Shown piece by piece: positions 16,673 to 25,829 of a stretch of DNA of 64,000 bases (the first letter of the stretch is position 1; each line of letters begins with the position of its first letter). A program made the translations under genes and the position numbers. A model generated the notes under the pieces. It was not told where the DNA came from, did not search any database, and worked only from the letters and a program-made list of their open reading frames with translations. The stretch comes from Paenibacillus aestuarii (GTDB lineage Bacteria; Bacillota; Bacilli; Paenibacillales; NBRC-103111): positions 1-64,000 of the forward strand of contig NZ_JAQFVF010000033.1 in assembly GCF_027789125.1 (NCBI RefSeq), written 5' to 3'.

Positions 16673-17764
16673 TCATTTCGAGAAATGGGAGTGAATCTGA
16701 TTCTTACCGCTTCGTTTGGCCATGTACAGGCACTCGTCGACGAGCTGAAACCATGCTTTCTTCATGGTGTTCCGATTGTAAGGAGCGAGTCCGATGCTCA
16801 TGGTCAGCTGCTGGCCGGGCATCTCCGGAATAACGGTGCTCCGGACCGTGGACATTACATGTTCGCAGAGTACGGTAATCTCTTCATGCGTTTTGCCGAC
16901 AAAAAGCACAGCAAACTCTTCGCCGCCATACCGGAACGCCATGTCATCGGTCCCCAGCACCTCGCGGAGCAAGCTGCCGACAGTTTTGAGCACGACGTCA
17001 CCAACCCAATGGCCGTAAGTATCGTTAATCTGCTTGAAATTATCGATATCCATCAGCGCTAATTCAAGGGGGGTGTCACTGGGCATATGGGAGATCAGAT
17101 GGTCCGTATGCTCTTGGAAGGAGCGGTGATTAAACAGCTCAGTTAGCGAGTCCACCTTGGACAAACGATCGGTCATCACGTTGCGGATCAGCAGATCCTG
17201 CTCCCGAACGATCGACACTTTTAACTGATTGCTCAAATCAAGCCCTTTATTCATAATCATTTTGCAAATGAACGCCGTTGCGGTGATGACAGCTATGGGT
17301 ACGATAAACTGGTAGGGCGTTACTTCATGCCCGCGATACAGCGTAATCACCGTGAGCCCGAGGAAACAGAAAAGCCCTAAACTATAGGAAAATACGATGA
17401 ATTTGCGCTGAAAATAAATGGAAGATAAAATAATAGGCACGCAAAGCAGTTCATATTCGCTCATGAGTTCGGGAATGCAGACGATAAAGATGCAGGCCAT
17501 TGCTGATGTCCAAACGATCATGATGTAATTGCTGAATGCGGCAAAATAGTGTACGCCCGCATATCCGATCCCCATAAGAATCAGCAGCAGGCTAGTGGGC
17601 ATTGCTTGGAATTCGAAAAAATGAGACAACGAAAAACCTAGACGTTCGCGATGTTCCATAAAAAAAGCGAATATGGTGGCTAGTTCGTATCCGATCAAGA
17701 CCCACCATAAGGTTTGAATAAGTTGGCGATTCCAAGCATGGTCATTTGCCGGAAGCTGTTCCAT
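16673..17764 (-). CDS. Membrane diguanylate cyclase (GGDEF)
   Basis: 363 aa. Residues 1 to about 190 hold six hydrophobic helices, resembling the MASE-type membrane sensors. The GGDEF domain (about 205-360) includes MDIDNFKQINDTYGHWVGD (metal-binding Asp, substrate loop) and RYGGEEF near residue 280, so the catalytic GGEEF is intact. No RxxD inhibitory site lies five residues before GGEEF. It should make cyclic di-GMP from GTP. ATG 17764 has GGAAGGGG upstream. It is a single gene. A degenerate GGDEF-EAL protein elsewhere in the window could be in the same signalling network. Confidence 0.9.
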   Translation of the reverse strand: MEQLPANDHAWNRQLIQTLWWVLIGYELATIFAFFMEHRERLGFSLSHFFEFQAMPTSLLLILMGIGYAGVHYFAAFSNYIMIVWTSAMACIFIVCIPELMSEYELLCVPIILSSIYFQRKFIVFSYSLGLFCFLGLTVITLYRGHEVTPYQFIVPIAVITATAFICKMIMNKGLDLSNQLKVSIVREQDLLIRNVMTDRLSKVDSLTELFNHRSFQEHTDHLISHMPSDTPLELALMDIDNFKQINDTYGHWVGDVVLKTVGSLLREVLGTDDMAFRYGGEEFAVLFVGKTHEEITVLCEHVMSTVRSTVIPEMPGQQLTMSIGLAPYNRNTMKKAWFQLVDECLYMAKRSGKNQIHSHFSK

Positions 17765-17980
17765 CAGGATGAGGCCCCTTCCTATTAAGGCGGCAGCAAT
17801 CTATGTGAATGAGCAGTGTTGTTGTTTTAGTAGCCGATACTATTATTGTAAAGAAATGTACCACTTTTAGGCAAGTGGTTTGCAAAGATATTAACACCAT
17901 TTGGGTAGTTATTGCGTGAAATTCATGAATTCATATATGATAAATCAATAAGAAATTGACCAACGGCTGGAGTGAATGCG

Positions 17981-18907
17981 ATGTTGAAGCTTTCGATAGA
18001 TAATCCGGAGGAGCTGGCTAGAGTCGCTCATGCGCTATCAACGGATTTGCGTGTGAAAATGATTCAGCTGCTGAATGTGAAACGCTTGAATGTGAATGAA
18101 ATCGCAGAGGCGCTGGATATCCCTGTGTCCACGGCGGCATCGAACATCAAAGTGCTGGAGCAGGCACAATTGATTGAGACGGAGCTTGTCCCCGCATCGC
18201 GAGGTGCGATGAAGGTATGCAGACGGACATATGACGATATCCGGATTATTTTGAATGCGCAGGCATTTACGCGAAGTGCAGAGGGCCAAGTCTACGAAAT
18301 CGAAATGCCAATTGGCAGTTTCATTGCGTGTGAGATTGCCCCAACCTGCGGAATGGTCAGCGAGGAGAGGCCGATCATTCCCGAAGATTCGCCGGCGGGA
18401 TTTTTTCATCCGCACCGTATAGCCGCCCAACTGATCTGGCTCCGCAAAGGGTATTTGGCTTACCGCTTTCCGCTTGAGTTGCCGCCGCATGCCAAGGTGA
18501 GCTCGCTGCAATTCTCGATGGAGCTGTGCTCGGAGGCTCCCAATTATGACAATGATTGGCCGTCCGATATTACGCTGTGGGTGAATGAGCTTGAAGTCGG
18601 CACATGGACGTGCCCGGGTGATTTTGGCGGTCGGCCGGGGAGGCTGAATCCTGGCTGGTGGCACATGAATGGCACACAGTTCGGATCGCTGAAAACCTGG
18701 AGTATTGACAGGGAGAAGTGCATGCTCGATAACATGGAGGTCTCAGGCGTGGGGCTCGAGCAGCTTGCTTTATTCAACCGACCCTATGTCGATCTGCGAG
18801 TGGGTGTTAAAGAGGATGCGCACAATAAAGGCGGCTTGAACCTGTTCGGCAAACGATTCGGCGATTATGAGCAGGATATCGTGATGAAAATATTTTACTC
18901 GCTATAG
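17981..18907 (+). CDS. ArsR-type winged-helix regulator with C-terminal beta domain
   Basis: 308 aa. The N-terminal 90 residues form a winged helix (LARVAHALSTDLRVKMIQLL, then NVNEIAEALDIPVSTAASNIKVLEQAQLI). The 200-residue C-terminal domain is beta-rich with aromatic residues (GRPGRLNPGWWHMNGTQFGSL) and may bind a sugar or other ligand. ATG 17981 has TGGAG 8 bases upstream, better than GTG 17972. It stands just before, and in the same orientation as, the GH2 and GH93-like genes, so it is a candidate local regulator of that island. Confidence 0.8.
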   Translation: MLKLSIDNPEELARVAHALSTDLRVKMIQLLNVKRLNVNEIAEALDIPVSTAASNIKVLEQAQLIETELVPASRGAMKVCRRTYDDIRIILNAQAFTRSAEGQVYEIEMPIGSFIACEIAPTCGMVSEERPIIPEDSPAGFFHPHRIAAQLIWLRKGYLAYRFPLELPPHAKVSSLQFSMELCSEAPNYDNDWPSDITLWVNELEVGTWTCPGDFGGRPGRLNPGWWHMNGTQFGSLKTWSIDREKCMLDNMEVSGVGLEQLALFNRPYVDLRVGVKEDAHNKGGLNLFGKRFGDYEQDIVMKIFYSL

Positions 18908-18912
18908 TATGA

Positions 18913-18935
18913 AGCAGCCCTTGGGCTGCTTTTTT
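18913..18935 (+). terminator. Terminator of ArsR-type regulator gene
   Basis: Perfect AGCAGCCC-TT-GGGCTGCT stem followed by TTTTTT. Confidence 0.9.
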
Positions 18936-18956
18936 CGTATGCTTCCCGACTCGTTA

Positions 18957-19140
18957 CGCAGTCCGGATTTGCCTGATTATGAAAGTAACTCTCCATCCGA
19001 ATGCTGCTCGAGCTGGATGATACCCAATTGCAGAGGCTAAAACATACATCTCCACGCCAAATAGCCCCTGTTGTGAGGCAATTTCGCATTGGAGTCGTTC
19101 TTTTCGCTCATGGCCCCTCTGTAGTTGGCAAAACCGGATT
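18957..19140. repeat. Non-coding block with imperfect terminal inverted repeats
   Basis: The left end GCAGTCCGGATTTGCC and the right end GGCAAAACCGGATTAC are imperfect inverted repeats about 165 bp apart. No reading frame here looks real. The layout would fit a decayed miniature element or another interspersed Paenibacillus-type repeat. I see no target duplication. Rated low because I cannot look for other copies. Confidence 0.3.
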
Positions 19141-19189
19141 ACAGCAGCACTCTTAGTATAGGAGAGGTAAGGAGAGCTTAAGGAGACTA

Positions 19190-19218
19190 TTGACAATTAC
19201 CCGGAATCGGCATAGATT
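19190..19218 (+). promoter_or_regulatory. Sigma-A promoter of the GH2 gene
   Basis: TTGACA (19190-19195), 17-bp spacer, TAGATT (19213-19218). An AT-rich region with ATACAA...TTGTAT half-sites follows (19230-19265), a possible operator before the ribosome site AGGAG. Confidence 0.7.
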
Positions 19219-19286
19219 ATAATTATTAATACAATAATTCTGTAATAAAACAAAATAATTGTATCAAAAGGAGCTGACTGACGAGC

Positions 19287-21047
19287 ATGACCACACAGGC
19301 GTATATGAAGGACTATCCAAGACCGCAATTTGTCCGTAAAGATTGGCATTCTTTGAACGGTGAATGGGATTTCCGGTTTGACGATGATAATCGCGGGGAG
19401 CGGGAGCAGTGGTACGCACAGCTTAAAGGGGATCGACGAATTACTGTACCTTTCACTTACGAAACGAAGGCGAGCGGGATTGGGGAAGAAGCTTTCCATC
19501 CTAACGTCTGGTACCAGAGAGTCGTTGAGCTTCCGTTGGAGCGGCAGGGGCAGCGGACGATTTTGCATTTTCAAGCTGTTGATTATACGGCCAAGCTGTG
19601 GGTGAACGGCATTTATGTCGGGCAGCACCAGGGCGGGTACGCCGCTTTTTCTTTTGATATTACTCCGTATGCCGTTTATGGCGGTGCCAACCGTCTCGTT
19701 GTGAAAGTGGAAGACAGCCAAAGCTGCACGCAGCCTCGCGGTAAGCAGCGTTGGATCAATGACAACTTCGAATGCTTCTATGTGCAGACGACGGGCATCT
19801 GGCAGAGTGTATGGCTGGAGCACGTGTCACTGTCTCATCTGAAAGCGGTGAAGATGACGCCTGATTTGGACGCGCGGACGGTGCGCTTCGAATATCAGAC
19901 GGAAGCTGCGGCTGGAGCGGGCGCACTGCAAGTGGAAACCCGCATCAGCTTCAAAGGCCAACTGCTGAAGACGGCCAATCTTGTGATCGACCGCCCTTGG
20001 CTGCAGTTGGAAGTCGATTTGTTCCACGAGGCGAATGGCCCTTGGCGTATGAAGACGTGGTCTCCTGAACAGCCGAACTTATATGATGTAGAGTTTATTT
20101 TATTTGAAAATGGTACGGAAGTTGATCGGGTGCATTCTTATTTTGGCATGCGGAAGATTTCCATTAAAAATGGGCAAGTATTGCTCAACAATAGGCCTTA
20201 CTATCAGCGCCTCATTCTGGATCAAGGCTACTGGCCGGAGAGTCATCTGACTCCGCCATCGGAAGAGGCGATTCTCACCGATATTGATGCTGTCCTCGCG
20301 ATGGGGTACAACGGGGTTCGGAAGCATATGAAAATTGAGGACGCCCGATTCTTGTACTGGTGCGATGTGAAGGGTTTGCTCGTATGGTCGGAGATGGCAG
20401 CTACCTATGAATTTAATGATGAGGCGATCGAGTCGTTTACTCGCGAGTGGGTAGAAATCGTCAGACAGCAGTACAACCATCCGTCCATCGTGACGTGGGT
20501 TCCTTTTAATGAGTCCTGGGGCATTCCGCAAGTGTTGACGCAGGTGAAGCAGCAGCGTTTTACGGAGAGCATTTATCATCTGACAAAGTCGATGGACCCG
20601 CATCGCCCTGTCATTGTTAATGACGGCTGGGAGCATACGGTCTCCGATATTATCACCCTGCACGACTATGAAGAAGTGGGGAGTAGGCTTTTGTCCAGAT
20701 ATGCCGATAAGGACACTTTACTGAATGGCAGCATTGCATTTAACAACTCGAAATATGCCATGGCTGAAGGTTATGCCTATCGCGGACAGCCGATTATCTT
20801 GAGTGAGTTTGGCGGCATCGCCTTCAATACGGGCAAAGGCTGGGGTTACGGGAACCAAGTCGCGACGAACGAGCAATTTATCGAACGGTTCAAAAACATT
20901 ACGCAAGCGATTAAAGACACGGACTATATATGCGGTTATTGTTATACGCAAGTGACGGACGTTCAGCAGGAAGTGAACGGATTATTGACGGAGGGCCGGG
21001 AGCCCAAAGTGTCGTTGGAAATTATTAAGGCCATTAATTTGGCGTAA
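19287..21047 (+). CDS. Glycoside hydrolase family 2 protein
   Basis: 586 aa, cytosolic (no signal peptide). It follows the family 2 order: jelly-roll sugar-binding domain (about 10-170), Ig-like domain (170-280) and TIM barrel (280-586). The acid/base region reads WVPFNESWGIPQ (the conserved Asn-Glu) and the nucleophile region ILSEFGG. Family 2 includes beta-galactosidases, beta-glucuronidases, beta-mannosidases and arabinosidases; this short form lacks extra C-terminal domains. Substrate unknown, but its neighbours (GH93-like enzyme, sugar ABC transporter, beta-helix lyase) point to plant polysaccharide oligomers imported and cleaved inside the cell. Good promoter upstream, AGGAG 13 bases before ATG. 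Confidence 0.9.
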   Translation: MTTQAYMKDYPRPQFVRKDWHSLNGEWDFRFDDDNRGEREQWYAQLKGDRRITVPFTYETKASGIGEEAFHPNVWYQRVVELPLERQGQRTILHFQAVDYTAKLWVNGIYVGQHQGGYAAFSFDITPYAVYGGANRLVVKVEDSQSCTQPRGKQRWINDNFECFYVQTTGIWQSVWLEHVSLSHLKAVKMTPDLDARTVRFEYQTEAAAGAGALQVETRISFKGQLLKTANLVIDRPWLQLEVDLFHEANGPWRMKTWSPEQPNLYDVEFILFENGTEVDRVHSYFGMRKISIKNGQVLLNNRPYYQRLILDQGYWPESHLTPPSEEAILTDIDAVLAMGYNGVRKHMKIEDARFLYWCDVKGLLVWSEMAATYEFNDEAIESFTREWVEIVRQQYNHPSIVTWVPFNESWGIPQVLTQVKQQRFTESIYHLTKSMDPHRPVIVNDGWEHTVSDIITLHDYEEVGSRLLSRYADKDTLLNGSIAFNNSKYAMAEGYAYRGQPIILSEFGGIAFNTGKGWGYGNQVATNEQFIERFKNITQAIKDTDYICGYCYTQVTDVQQEVNGLLTEGREPKVSLEIIKAINLA

Positions 21048-21052
21048 CATGA

Positions 21053-21097
21053 TGCAGCTTGTCCTGTTTGCGGATGCAATGCAGGGCAGGCTGTTTT
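21053..21097 (+). terminator. Terminator of GH2 gene
   Basis: CAGCTTGTCCTG pairs with CAGGGCAGGCTG and is followed by TTTTTTG. A 69-codon open frame over this region is discounted. Confidence 0.75.
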
Positions 21098-21252
21098 TTG
21101 TGCTGGAAGGTGGTTTGCTCATAAGATTTTGCGAGCAGCGTAAGAATGTCCGCCTGATATTGCGGGAAAGCGTAATTTTGTTCCCCTTATACGTGCAGAT
21201 TGTAGGTGTCGGATGGGAGCCATGGCAAGGTAAAATTAACTTTGTCTCTTGG

Positions 21253-21268
21253 TTGTAAGCGCTTTATT
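21253..21268 (+). promoter_or_regulatory. CcpA-like (cre) site upstream of GH93-like gene
   Basis: TTGTAAGCGCTTTATT fits the cre consensus except for the final CA pair, with the symmetric core TAAGCGCTTTA. It is 92 bp before the gene start. The rest of the 300-bp gap (21098-21359) holds no gene that I can see. Confidence 0.5.
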
Positions 21269-21359
21269 TTTGAGGGTCGAAAAGGAGGGAAATCGAAGAG
21301 ACCACGGGGTGGCGTGGTACACCTGAGCAATTCCATAACTGACATGGGAGGAAAATGAA

Positions 21360-23000
21360 ATGTTAAAAAGGACATTGTCTGCCTTTAGTATTTTACTTTG
21401 CTTCGTTTTATTGATGGGTGCTTTGCCTGCTTTTGCAGCTAACGGTCCGATTACGTGGGGCTCCACCTCAACTGTGACAAATATCAATACCTTCACCGAT
21501 GCAGGCACCGATGCCCGAGGCTTGCACCCCGGCACCTTCGGTTCGGAGTACCCTCGTATGCTGAAGTTAGCCAATGGGGACTGGCTGGCCGTGGCCGCTA
21601 TTTATGACAATAACGGCTACACCAAGGTGTCCTGGGGCGGTACGCGTCTTCAAGTGTTCCGCAGTACGGACAACTGCCGTACGTGGAGCTTGGCGGCGAC
21701 GCTGTGGGAAGACGGCCGTGATCTGGATAACGGACAGCTGGCACAGCTGCCGAATGGTGACATTGTGCTGGCGATGCGGTCTGTCCGCTGGCAGGAGTCG
21801 TACCAGTTAAAGGTGTACAAGAGCACGAATAATGGCACCAACTGGAGCTACCTGAGCATGATTGACCAGAACAATGGCTCGCCGGGCGCGCTTGGAAACC
21901 CTGACAAAGGTGTCTATGAGCCACATCTAGGCTTCCTCAATGACGGCTCGCTGACGGTTATGTACGCGAATGAAAAGCATGTGACAGAGAACCCATCCTA
22001 CAGTCAAATTATTTCACAAAAAATATCGACCGACGGCGGCGCGACCTGGGGGAATGAGATCTTCGTCGCCTGGGATCCGGGCAATGCTGCTGCTCGTCCG
22101 GGTATGCCGGTATGGACGAAGATGGCGAACGGCCAGTACATGGTGGTATTTGAGGTGTGCGGCACGCAGAGCTGCAATATTTTCTACAAGAAGAGCAGCG
22201 ATGGAAAAACGTGGGCTAGCGGCATTGGCACACAAATCGCTAATCAGGCGGGAGGGCCGTACCTGCTCTCTTTGACGGACGGAAGGCTTGTGGTGAGCTC
22301 GAACTCCAATGTTGTCAGTATGAGCAACGATTACGGCGCGACCTGGTATACAAATGACGCTGCGGCGTTCGGCAATACGTTATGGGGCGCTCTCTATCAG
22401 ACCGGCGCGAATGAAATCGCCTTTATCGATTCCGTCGACCGCAGCGTCGGGGGACATAATGTTCAAGTGAGATTCGGCACGTTAACGGGGACGTATTCCA
22501 ATGACTTCTCAGCCAATGATAACGGCTGGGCGCATTATGGCGGCACCTGGAGCGTCAGCGGTGGCACGTATAATTTGACTGCCAGCAGCGCGGAGAAATC
22601 GGTGCTGACACCGTACCCGTCCCTGCGTAATTATACGCTGGAAGGGGACATCAAGCTGAACAATGCTGGGCAGGGCAGCTTGATCTTTAACGTGATGAAT
22701 CCGGCGACAGGGACGGACAGTTTGTCCGGCTATGGTGCTGGCATTGATTCGACGGGGTTGATTTGGCTGGGCCGCTTCAACAACGGCTGGACGCAGTTAA
22801 GCTCGGTGAGTACGCCGATCGCGACGAACACTTGGTATCATATGAAGGTTGTCGTCAACAATGGCAACATCAAGGTGTATGTCGGCGACATGGCGACGCC
22901 GAAGATCAGCTTTACCGATGCGACGTTCGCGAATGGGACGATCGGCGTGCGTGGCGGTTTTGGCAATAGTGTCAGCTTTGACAATATTCAGGTGTATTAA
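21360..23000 (+). CDS. Secreted sialidase-fold hydrolase, GH93 exo-arabinanase-like
   Basis: 546 aa with a signal peptide (cleavage near PAFAANG, residue 29). The six-blade propeller (about 35-375) shows Asp-box variants STDNCRTW, STNNGTNW, STDGGATW, SSDGKTW and SNDYGATW. Stretches DLDNGQLAQLPNGDIVLAMR, GVYEPHLGFLNDGSLTVMY and RPGMPVWTKMANGQYMVVFE resemble family GH93, known for exo-alpha-1,5-L-arabinanase. The C-terminal 170 residues form a LamG/concanavalin-like jelly roll (DNGWAHYGGTWSVSGGTY... SFDNIQVY), probably carbohydrate-binding. The enzyme family is inferred from memory, not a search. It would act outside the cell ahead of the ABC transporter downstream. Confidence 0.78.
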   Translation: MLKRTLSAFSILLCFVLLMGALPAFAANGPITWGSTSTVTNINTFTDAGTDARGLHPGTFGSEYPRMLKLANGDWLAVAAIYDNNGYTKVSWGGTRLQVFRSTDNCRTWSLAATLWEDGRDLDNGQLAQLPNGDIVLAMRSVRWQESYQLKVYKSTNNGTNWSYLSMIDQNNGSPGALGNPDKGVYEPHLGFLNDGSLTVMYANEKHVTENPSYSQIISQKISTDGGATWGNEIFVAWDPGNAAARPGMPVWTKMANGQYMVVFEVCGTQSCNIFYKKSSDGKTWASGIGTQIANQAGGPYLLSLTDGRLVVSSNSNVVSMSNDYGATWYTNDAAAFGNTLWGALYQTGANEIAFIDSVDRSVGGHNVQVRFGTLTGTYSNDFSANDNGWAHYGGTWSVSGGTYNLTASSAEKSVLTPYPSLRNYTLEGDIKLNNAGQGSLIFNVMNPATGTDSLSGYGAGIDSTGLIWLGRFNNGWTQLSSVSTPIATNTWYHMKVVVNNGNIKVYVGDMATPKISFTDATFANGTIGVRGGFGNSVSFDNIQVY

Positions 23001-23001
23001 A

Positions 23002-23027
23002 AGGGGGCCTTCGGGCCTCTTTTTTGT
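23002..23027 (+). terminator. Terminator of GH93-like gene
   Basis: AGGGGGCC-TTCG-GGCCTCT followed by TTTTTT. Confidence 0.88.
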
Positions 23028-23041
23028 TGCACGGCGTTAAA

Positions 23042-23139
23042 GTTGCTTTAGAGATCGTCGCTGAGGGTTTGGTGGTCTACTAAGCGGAAAGTCGCTTTAG
23101 AGATCGTCGCTGAGGGTTTGGGAATTTGCAAAGCGAAAA
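23042..23139. repeat. Two 49-bp tandem repeats, with a decayed third
   Basis: Units 23042-23090 and 23091-23139 share a 28-base identical core (23045-23072 and 23094-23121) that starts GCTTTAGAGATCGTCGCTGA, and similar ends (TAAGCGGAAA, AAAGCGAAAA). A related TTCGCTCTAAAGAGCG follows at 23141. No reading frame. It sits between the GH93-like terminator and the sugar-binding lipoprotein promoter region. Confidence 0.85.
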
Positions 23140-23423
23140 ATTCGCTCTAAAGAGCGCACTACGAGCGAGCCTGGGAGTTTCACTCCCTTTCATTTCTCCA
23201 CCAATCATAACATTTTCTACTCCACCCCCATGAGAGCGCTTTACATACCGTAAATATGCCCCCCTTTTATGTGTCTTTTATCGGTTCAGCTGACCGCCAA
23301 AACGCGTTAAAGTTATAAACAAGGAAGCCCTAACACGAACACAAAAACAGTAAAGCATCCATATGAAAGGGCTTACGCTAGTCAGTTAGTCTTTAACTAC
23401 ATGAAGAGAGGGTTGTATCGAAC
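23140..23423. other. Intergenic leader before the sugar ABC operon
   Basis: No gene seen. It holds TTCGCTCTAAAGAGCG, and TGAGAGCGCTTTACA (23231-23245), a poor CcpA-like match with the GAGAGCGCTTT core. AT-rich DNA at 23300-23400 probably carries the operon promoter, but I cannot define -35/-10 with confidence. Confidence 0.35.
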
Positions 23424-24749
23424 ATGAAGAAAAAATTCGCAAGCACACTCACCGCAAGCGTAGCGGCATTGGCCCTGATCGCGACGGGATGCTCGACGGG
23501 CACGCAAGAAAGCGCTGCCACTGCAAAGCCGGCTATAAGCCCGTCAGCAGCAGCAACGGCCAAAGCCGAGGCGAAAGCCGCCAGCCCGGTTGAAATTACG
23601 TTCTGGAATATGTTCGGCGGAGGTGAGGGCGACTTCGTCGACCAAATCATCAAAGGCTTCAATGATTCGCAGAAGGAAGTCACGGTGAAGCAGCTTCGCC
23701 TAGAGTCGAACGAGTACTACGCCAAGCTCAGCACAGCGCTGTCCTCTTCTAAAGGACCGGATGTCGCTGTCGCACACGTAGACCGCATCTCGCCGTTCGT
23801 CAAAGCGAAGCAGATCGTGCCGATCGATCAACTGGCCAGCAAAGTGGGCTTCGATCTCACGCATGTTTCGGAGTCTAACATCAAAAGTGTAACCTATAAC
23901 GGCAAGCCCTACGCCGTTCCATTGGACACCCACTTCCATATGTTCTATTACAATAAAGATTTGCTGAAAAAAGCGGATCTCCTAAACGATGACGGCACGC
24001 CAAAACTGGGTGATATGACACCGGCAGGCTTCGAGAAAACACTCGCGCAAATCCAAGCAAAAGTGCCGGACGTGCAAGCGCTCGCAGTGAACACGCCGTA
24101 TTTCCAAGAGCCGTTCCTCAACCTGTACTATGAAGCGGGCGGCGATCTGTTGAACGCTGACAATACGAAAGCAGCCATTAATAATGACAAAGCGCTAAGT
24201 GTACTGAAGTTCTATATGGACCTGTATAAGAACAAGTACGCCGATTTGAACGACAAGAGCCCTTGGGACACGTTCCATAACGGTAAAGCGGCTTTCTGGT
24301 TCGGCGGTGTCTGGGAAGCGGGCTTGCTGCTAGGCGATAAATCGCCGAACATCGGGGCTATGCCACTTCCCCCAATTTTCGGAAGTCCTACGCACTGGGC
24401 TAGCTCGCACACACTTGTGGTGCCTGCTTACGTAGCGCCGGAGAAGCAAGAAGCGGCTGCGAAGTTTATGAAGTATTTCTCTGAAGTAGGCGGTAAAACA
24501 TGGGGTCAAGCGGGTCACGTACCAGCGAATAGCGCGGTTACAACGAGCGATGAGTTCAAAAAGCTACCGTACCGCAGCTTCTTCCTTGAAGCTCAAAAAA
24601 CAGTGAAATTCGCACCGCAAACGGACAAATACACGACCATCATCACAACGGTGTCTGAGTCGCTGCAAAATATTATTTTCAGCAAGCAGACTCCGGAAGA
24701 TGGCCTGAAAAACATGGAAAAACAAATTAACGATATTCTATCGAACTAA
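23424..24749 (+). CDS. Sugar ABC transporter substrate-binding lipoprotein
   Basis: 441 aa. A signal peptide with lipobox LIATGC anchors it by Cys23. An Ala/Lys-rich linker precedes a family 1 extracellular solute-binding domain (about 55-440): ITFWNMFGGGEGDFVDQII, the KGPDVAVAHVDR strand, YAVPLDTHFHMFYYNKDLL and the hinge segment AFWFGGVWEAG. It delivers an oligosaccharide to the two permeases encoded next. AAGAGAGGG lies about 12 bases before ATG. More than half its residues match the second binding protein at 30127. The sugar is unknown; the neighbours suggest arabino- or galacto-oligosaccharides. Confidence 0.92.
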   Translation: MKKKFASTLTASVAALALIATGCSTGTQESAATAKPAISPSAAATAKAEAKAASPVEITFWNMFGGGEGDFVDQIIKGFNDSQKEVTVKQLRLESNEYYAKLSTALSSSKGPDVAVAHVDRISPFVKAKQIVPIDQLASKVGFDLTHVSESNIKSVTYNGKPYAVPLDTHFHMFYYNKDLLKKADLLNDDGTPKLGDMTPAGFEKTLAQIQAKVPDVQALAVNTPYFQEPFLNLYYEAGGDLLNADNTKAAINNDKALSVLKFYMDLYKNKYADLNDKSPWDTFHNGKAAFWFGGVWEAGLLLGDKSPNIGAMPLPPIFGSPTHWASSHTLVVPAYVAPEKQEAAAKFMKYFSEVGGKTWGQAGHVPANSAVTTSDEFKKLPYRSFFLEAQKTVKFAPQTDKYTTIITTVSESLQNIIFSKQTPEDGLKNMEKQINDILSN

Positions 24750-24824
24750 TCTTAACTTACCGTCCGGCGGGCACCATTTCCTGGGGGGCACACGCGGTGC
24801 AATAAAACGCAATTAAAGAGGCTA

Positions 24825-24861
24825 GGGTGGAGTCGCCGCAATCCAAACGGCGGTTTCACCC
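24825..24861 (+). other. Hairpin between binding-protein and permease genes
   Basis: GGGTG...CGCCG / CGGCG...CACCC stem without a clear T-run. Hairpins in this position often stabilise the upstream mRNA so the binding protein is made in excess over the permeases. Confidence 0.55.
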
Positions 24862-24893
24862 TTCATTTTAGAGAGATCAAAGGAGAGTAACCA

Positions 24894-25817
24894 ATGGATA
24901 TTAAAGTGACAGAGAGCGAAAGGACATTGGTCCTCCGCAAGCCCCAGAAGGCAGCGCGCATGACTGCCGAAGTGAAGGCCATCGCTTACCTGCTTCCTTT
25001 TCTCATTCCGTTCGCCGTCTTTTACTTATGGCCGGTATGGCGGGGCGCCTGGATGAGCTTGCACGTCTGGAGCATCCAAGGGATGCAAAAGTTCGTGGGC
25101 TTGGCCAACTATAAAAAGATTTTTACCGATTCCGATTTTTATCTGTATCTCTGGCATTCGTTTTACTTCGTTATTCTCAACGTACCAAGCGTCATCATCC
25201 TTGGGTTGCTGCTGGCCCTGTTGATTAATCAAAAAATCTGGTTCCGCACAGCGATCCGTTCGGTGTTTTTTATGCCGTATGTCCTGTCCGTATCCGTTAT
25301 TAGTTTCATTTGGCTGCGCCTGTTCGATTCCAAATACGGGCCGATTAATGCCTTCCTCAAACTGATCGGCGTACCGGGGGATTTGCACTGGCTGACCGAT
25401 AAAAACTTGGCCTGGCCGGCCATTACGCTTACAACCGATTGGTGGACAGTCGGCTTTGTCATGGTTTTATTTTTGGCAGGATTACAAGAGATTCCTACGG
25501 ATCATTATGAAGCTGCGAAAATAGATGGCGCTGGCGCCTGGAAGCAATTTTGGCATATTACGCTGCCCGGTTTGTCGAGAGTCATGAAAATACAAGTGTT
25601 TTATCAGGTGATTGCCGGCTTGAAGCTGTTCGGACAAGTGCAAATTATGACCGGCGGCGGACCTGGCGATTCCACCAACACGATGATTCGCTACATTTAT
25701 GTGACAGGGTTCAAAAAGGACATGTTCGGACTCGCCTCCGCACAGTCGATTGTTTTTTGCTTGATCATGCTGCTGATTGCAGTCTTACAATTTAAACTTA
25801 CAGACAGTAAAGACTGA
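24894..25817 (+). CDS. Sugar ABC transporter permease (MalF/UgpA type)
   Basis: 307 aa, ATG with AAAGGAGAG upstream. Six membrane helices follow a charged cytosolic N-terminus of about 25 residues. The EAA loop that docks to the ATPase reads YEAAKIDGAGAWKQFWHITLP near residue 205, and the P3 segment GPGDSTNTMIRYIY is typical of the MalF/UgpA group. It pairs with the permease downstream (12-bp gap). No ATPase gene is in the cluster, so a shared MsmX-type ATPase encoded elsewhere is likely. Confidence 0.93.
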   Translation: MDIKVTESERTLVLRKPQKAARMTAEVKAIAYLLPFLIPFAVFYLWPVWRGAWMSLHVWSIQGMQKFVGLANYKKIFTDSDFYLYLWHSFYFVILNVPSVIILGLLLALLINQKIWFRTAIRSVFFMPYVLSVSVISFIWLRLFDSKYGPINAFLKLIGVPGDLHWLTDKNLAWPAITLTTDWWTVGFVMVLFLAGLQEIPTDHYEAAKIDGAGAWKQFWHITLPGLSRVMKIQVFYQVIAGLKLFGQVQIMTGGGPGDSTNTMIRYIYVTGFKKDMFGLASAQSIVFCLIMLLIAVLQFKLTDSKD

Positions 25818-25829
25818 CGGAGGTTCAGG

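Noticed and set aside
21049..21258. 69-codon open frame after the GH2 gene
   Set aside because: It overlaps a clear terminator, has no ribosome site and shows no known domain.
23042..23160. Tandem repeats considered as a CRISPR array
   Set aside because: Only two good units with no true spacers and no cas genes nearby.
23231..23246. TGAGAGCGCTTTACA as a cre site for the ABC operon
   Set aside because: It has several mismatches to the consensus and one extra base; only the core is similar.
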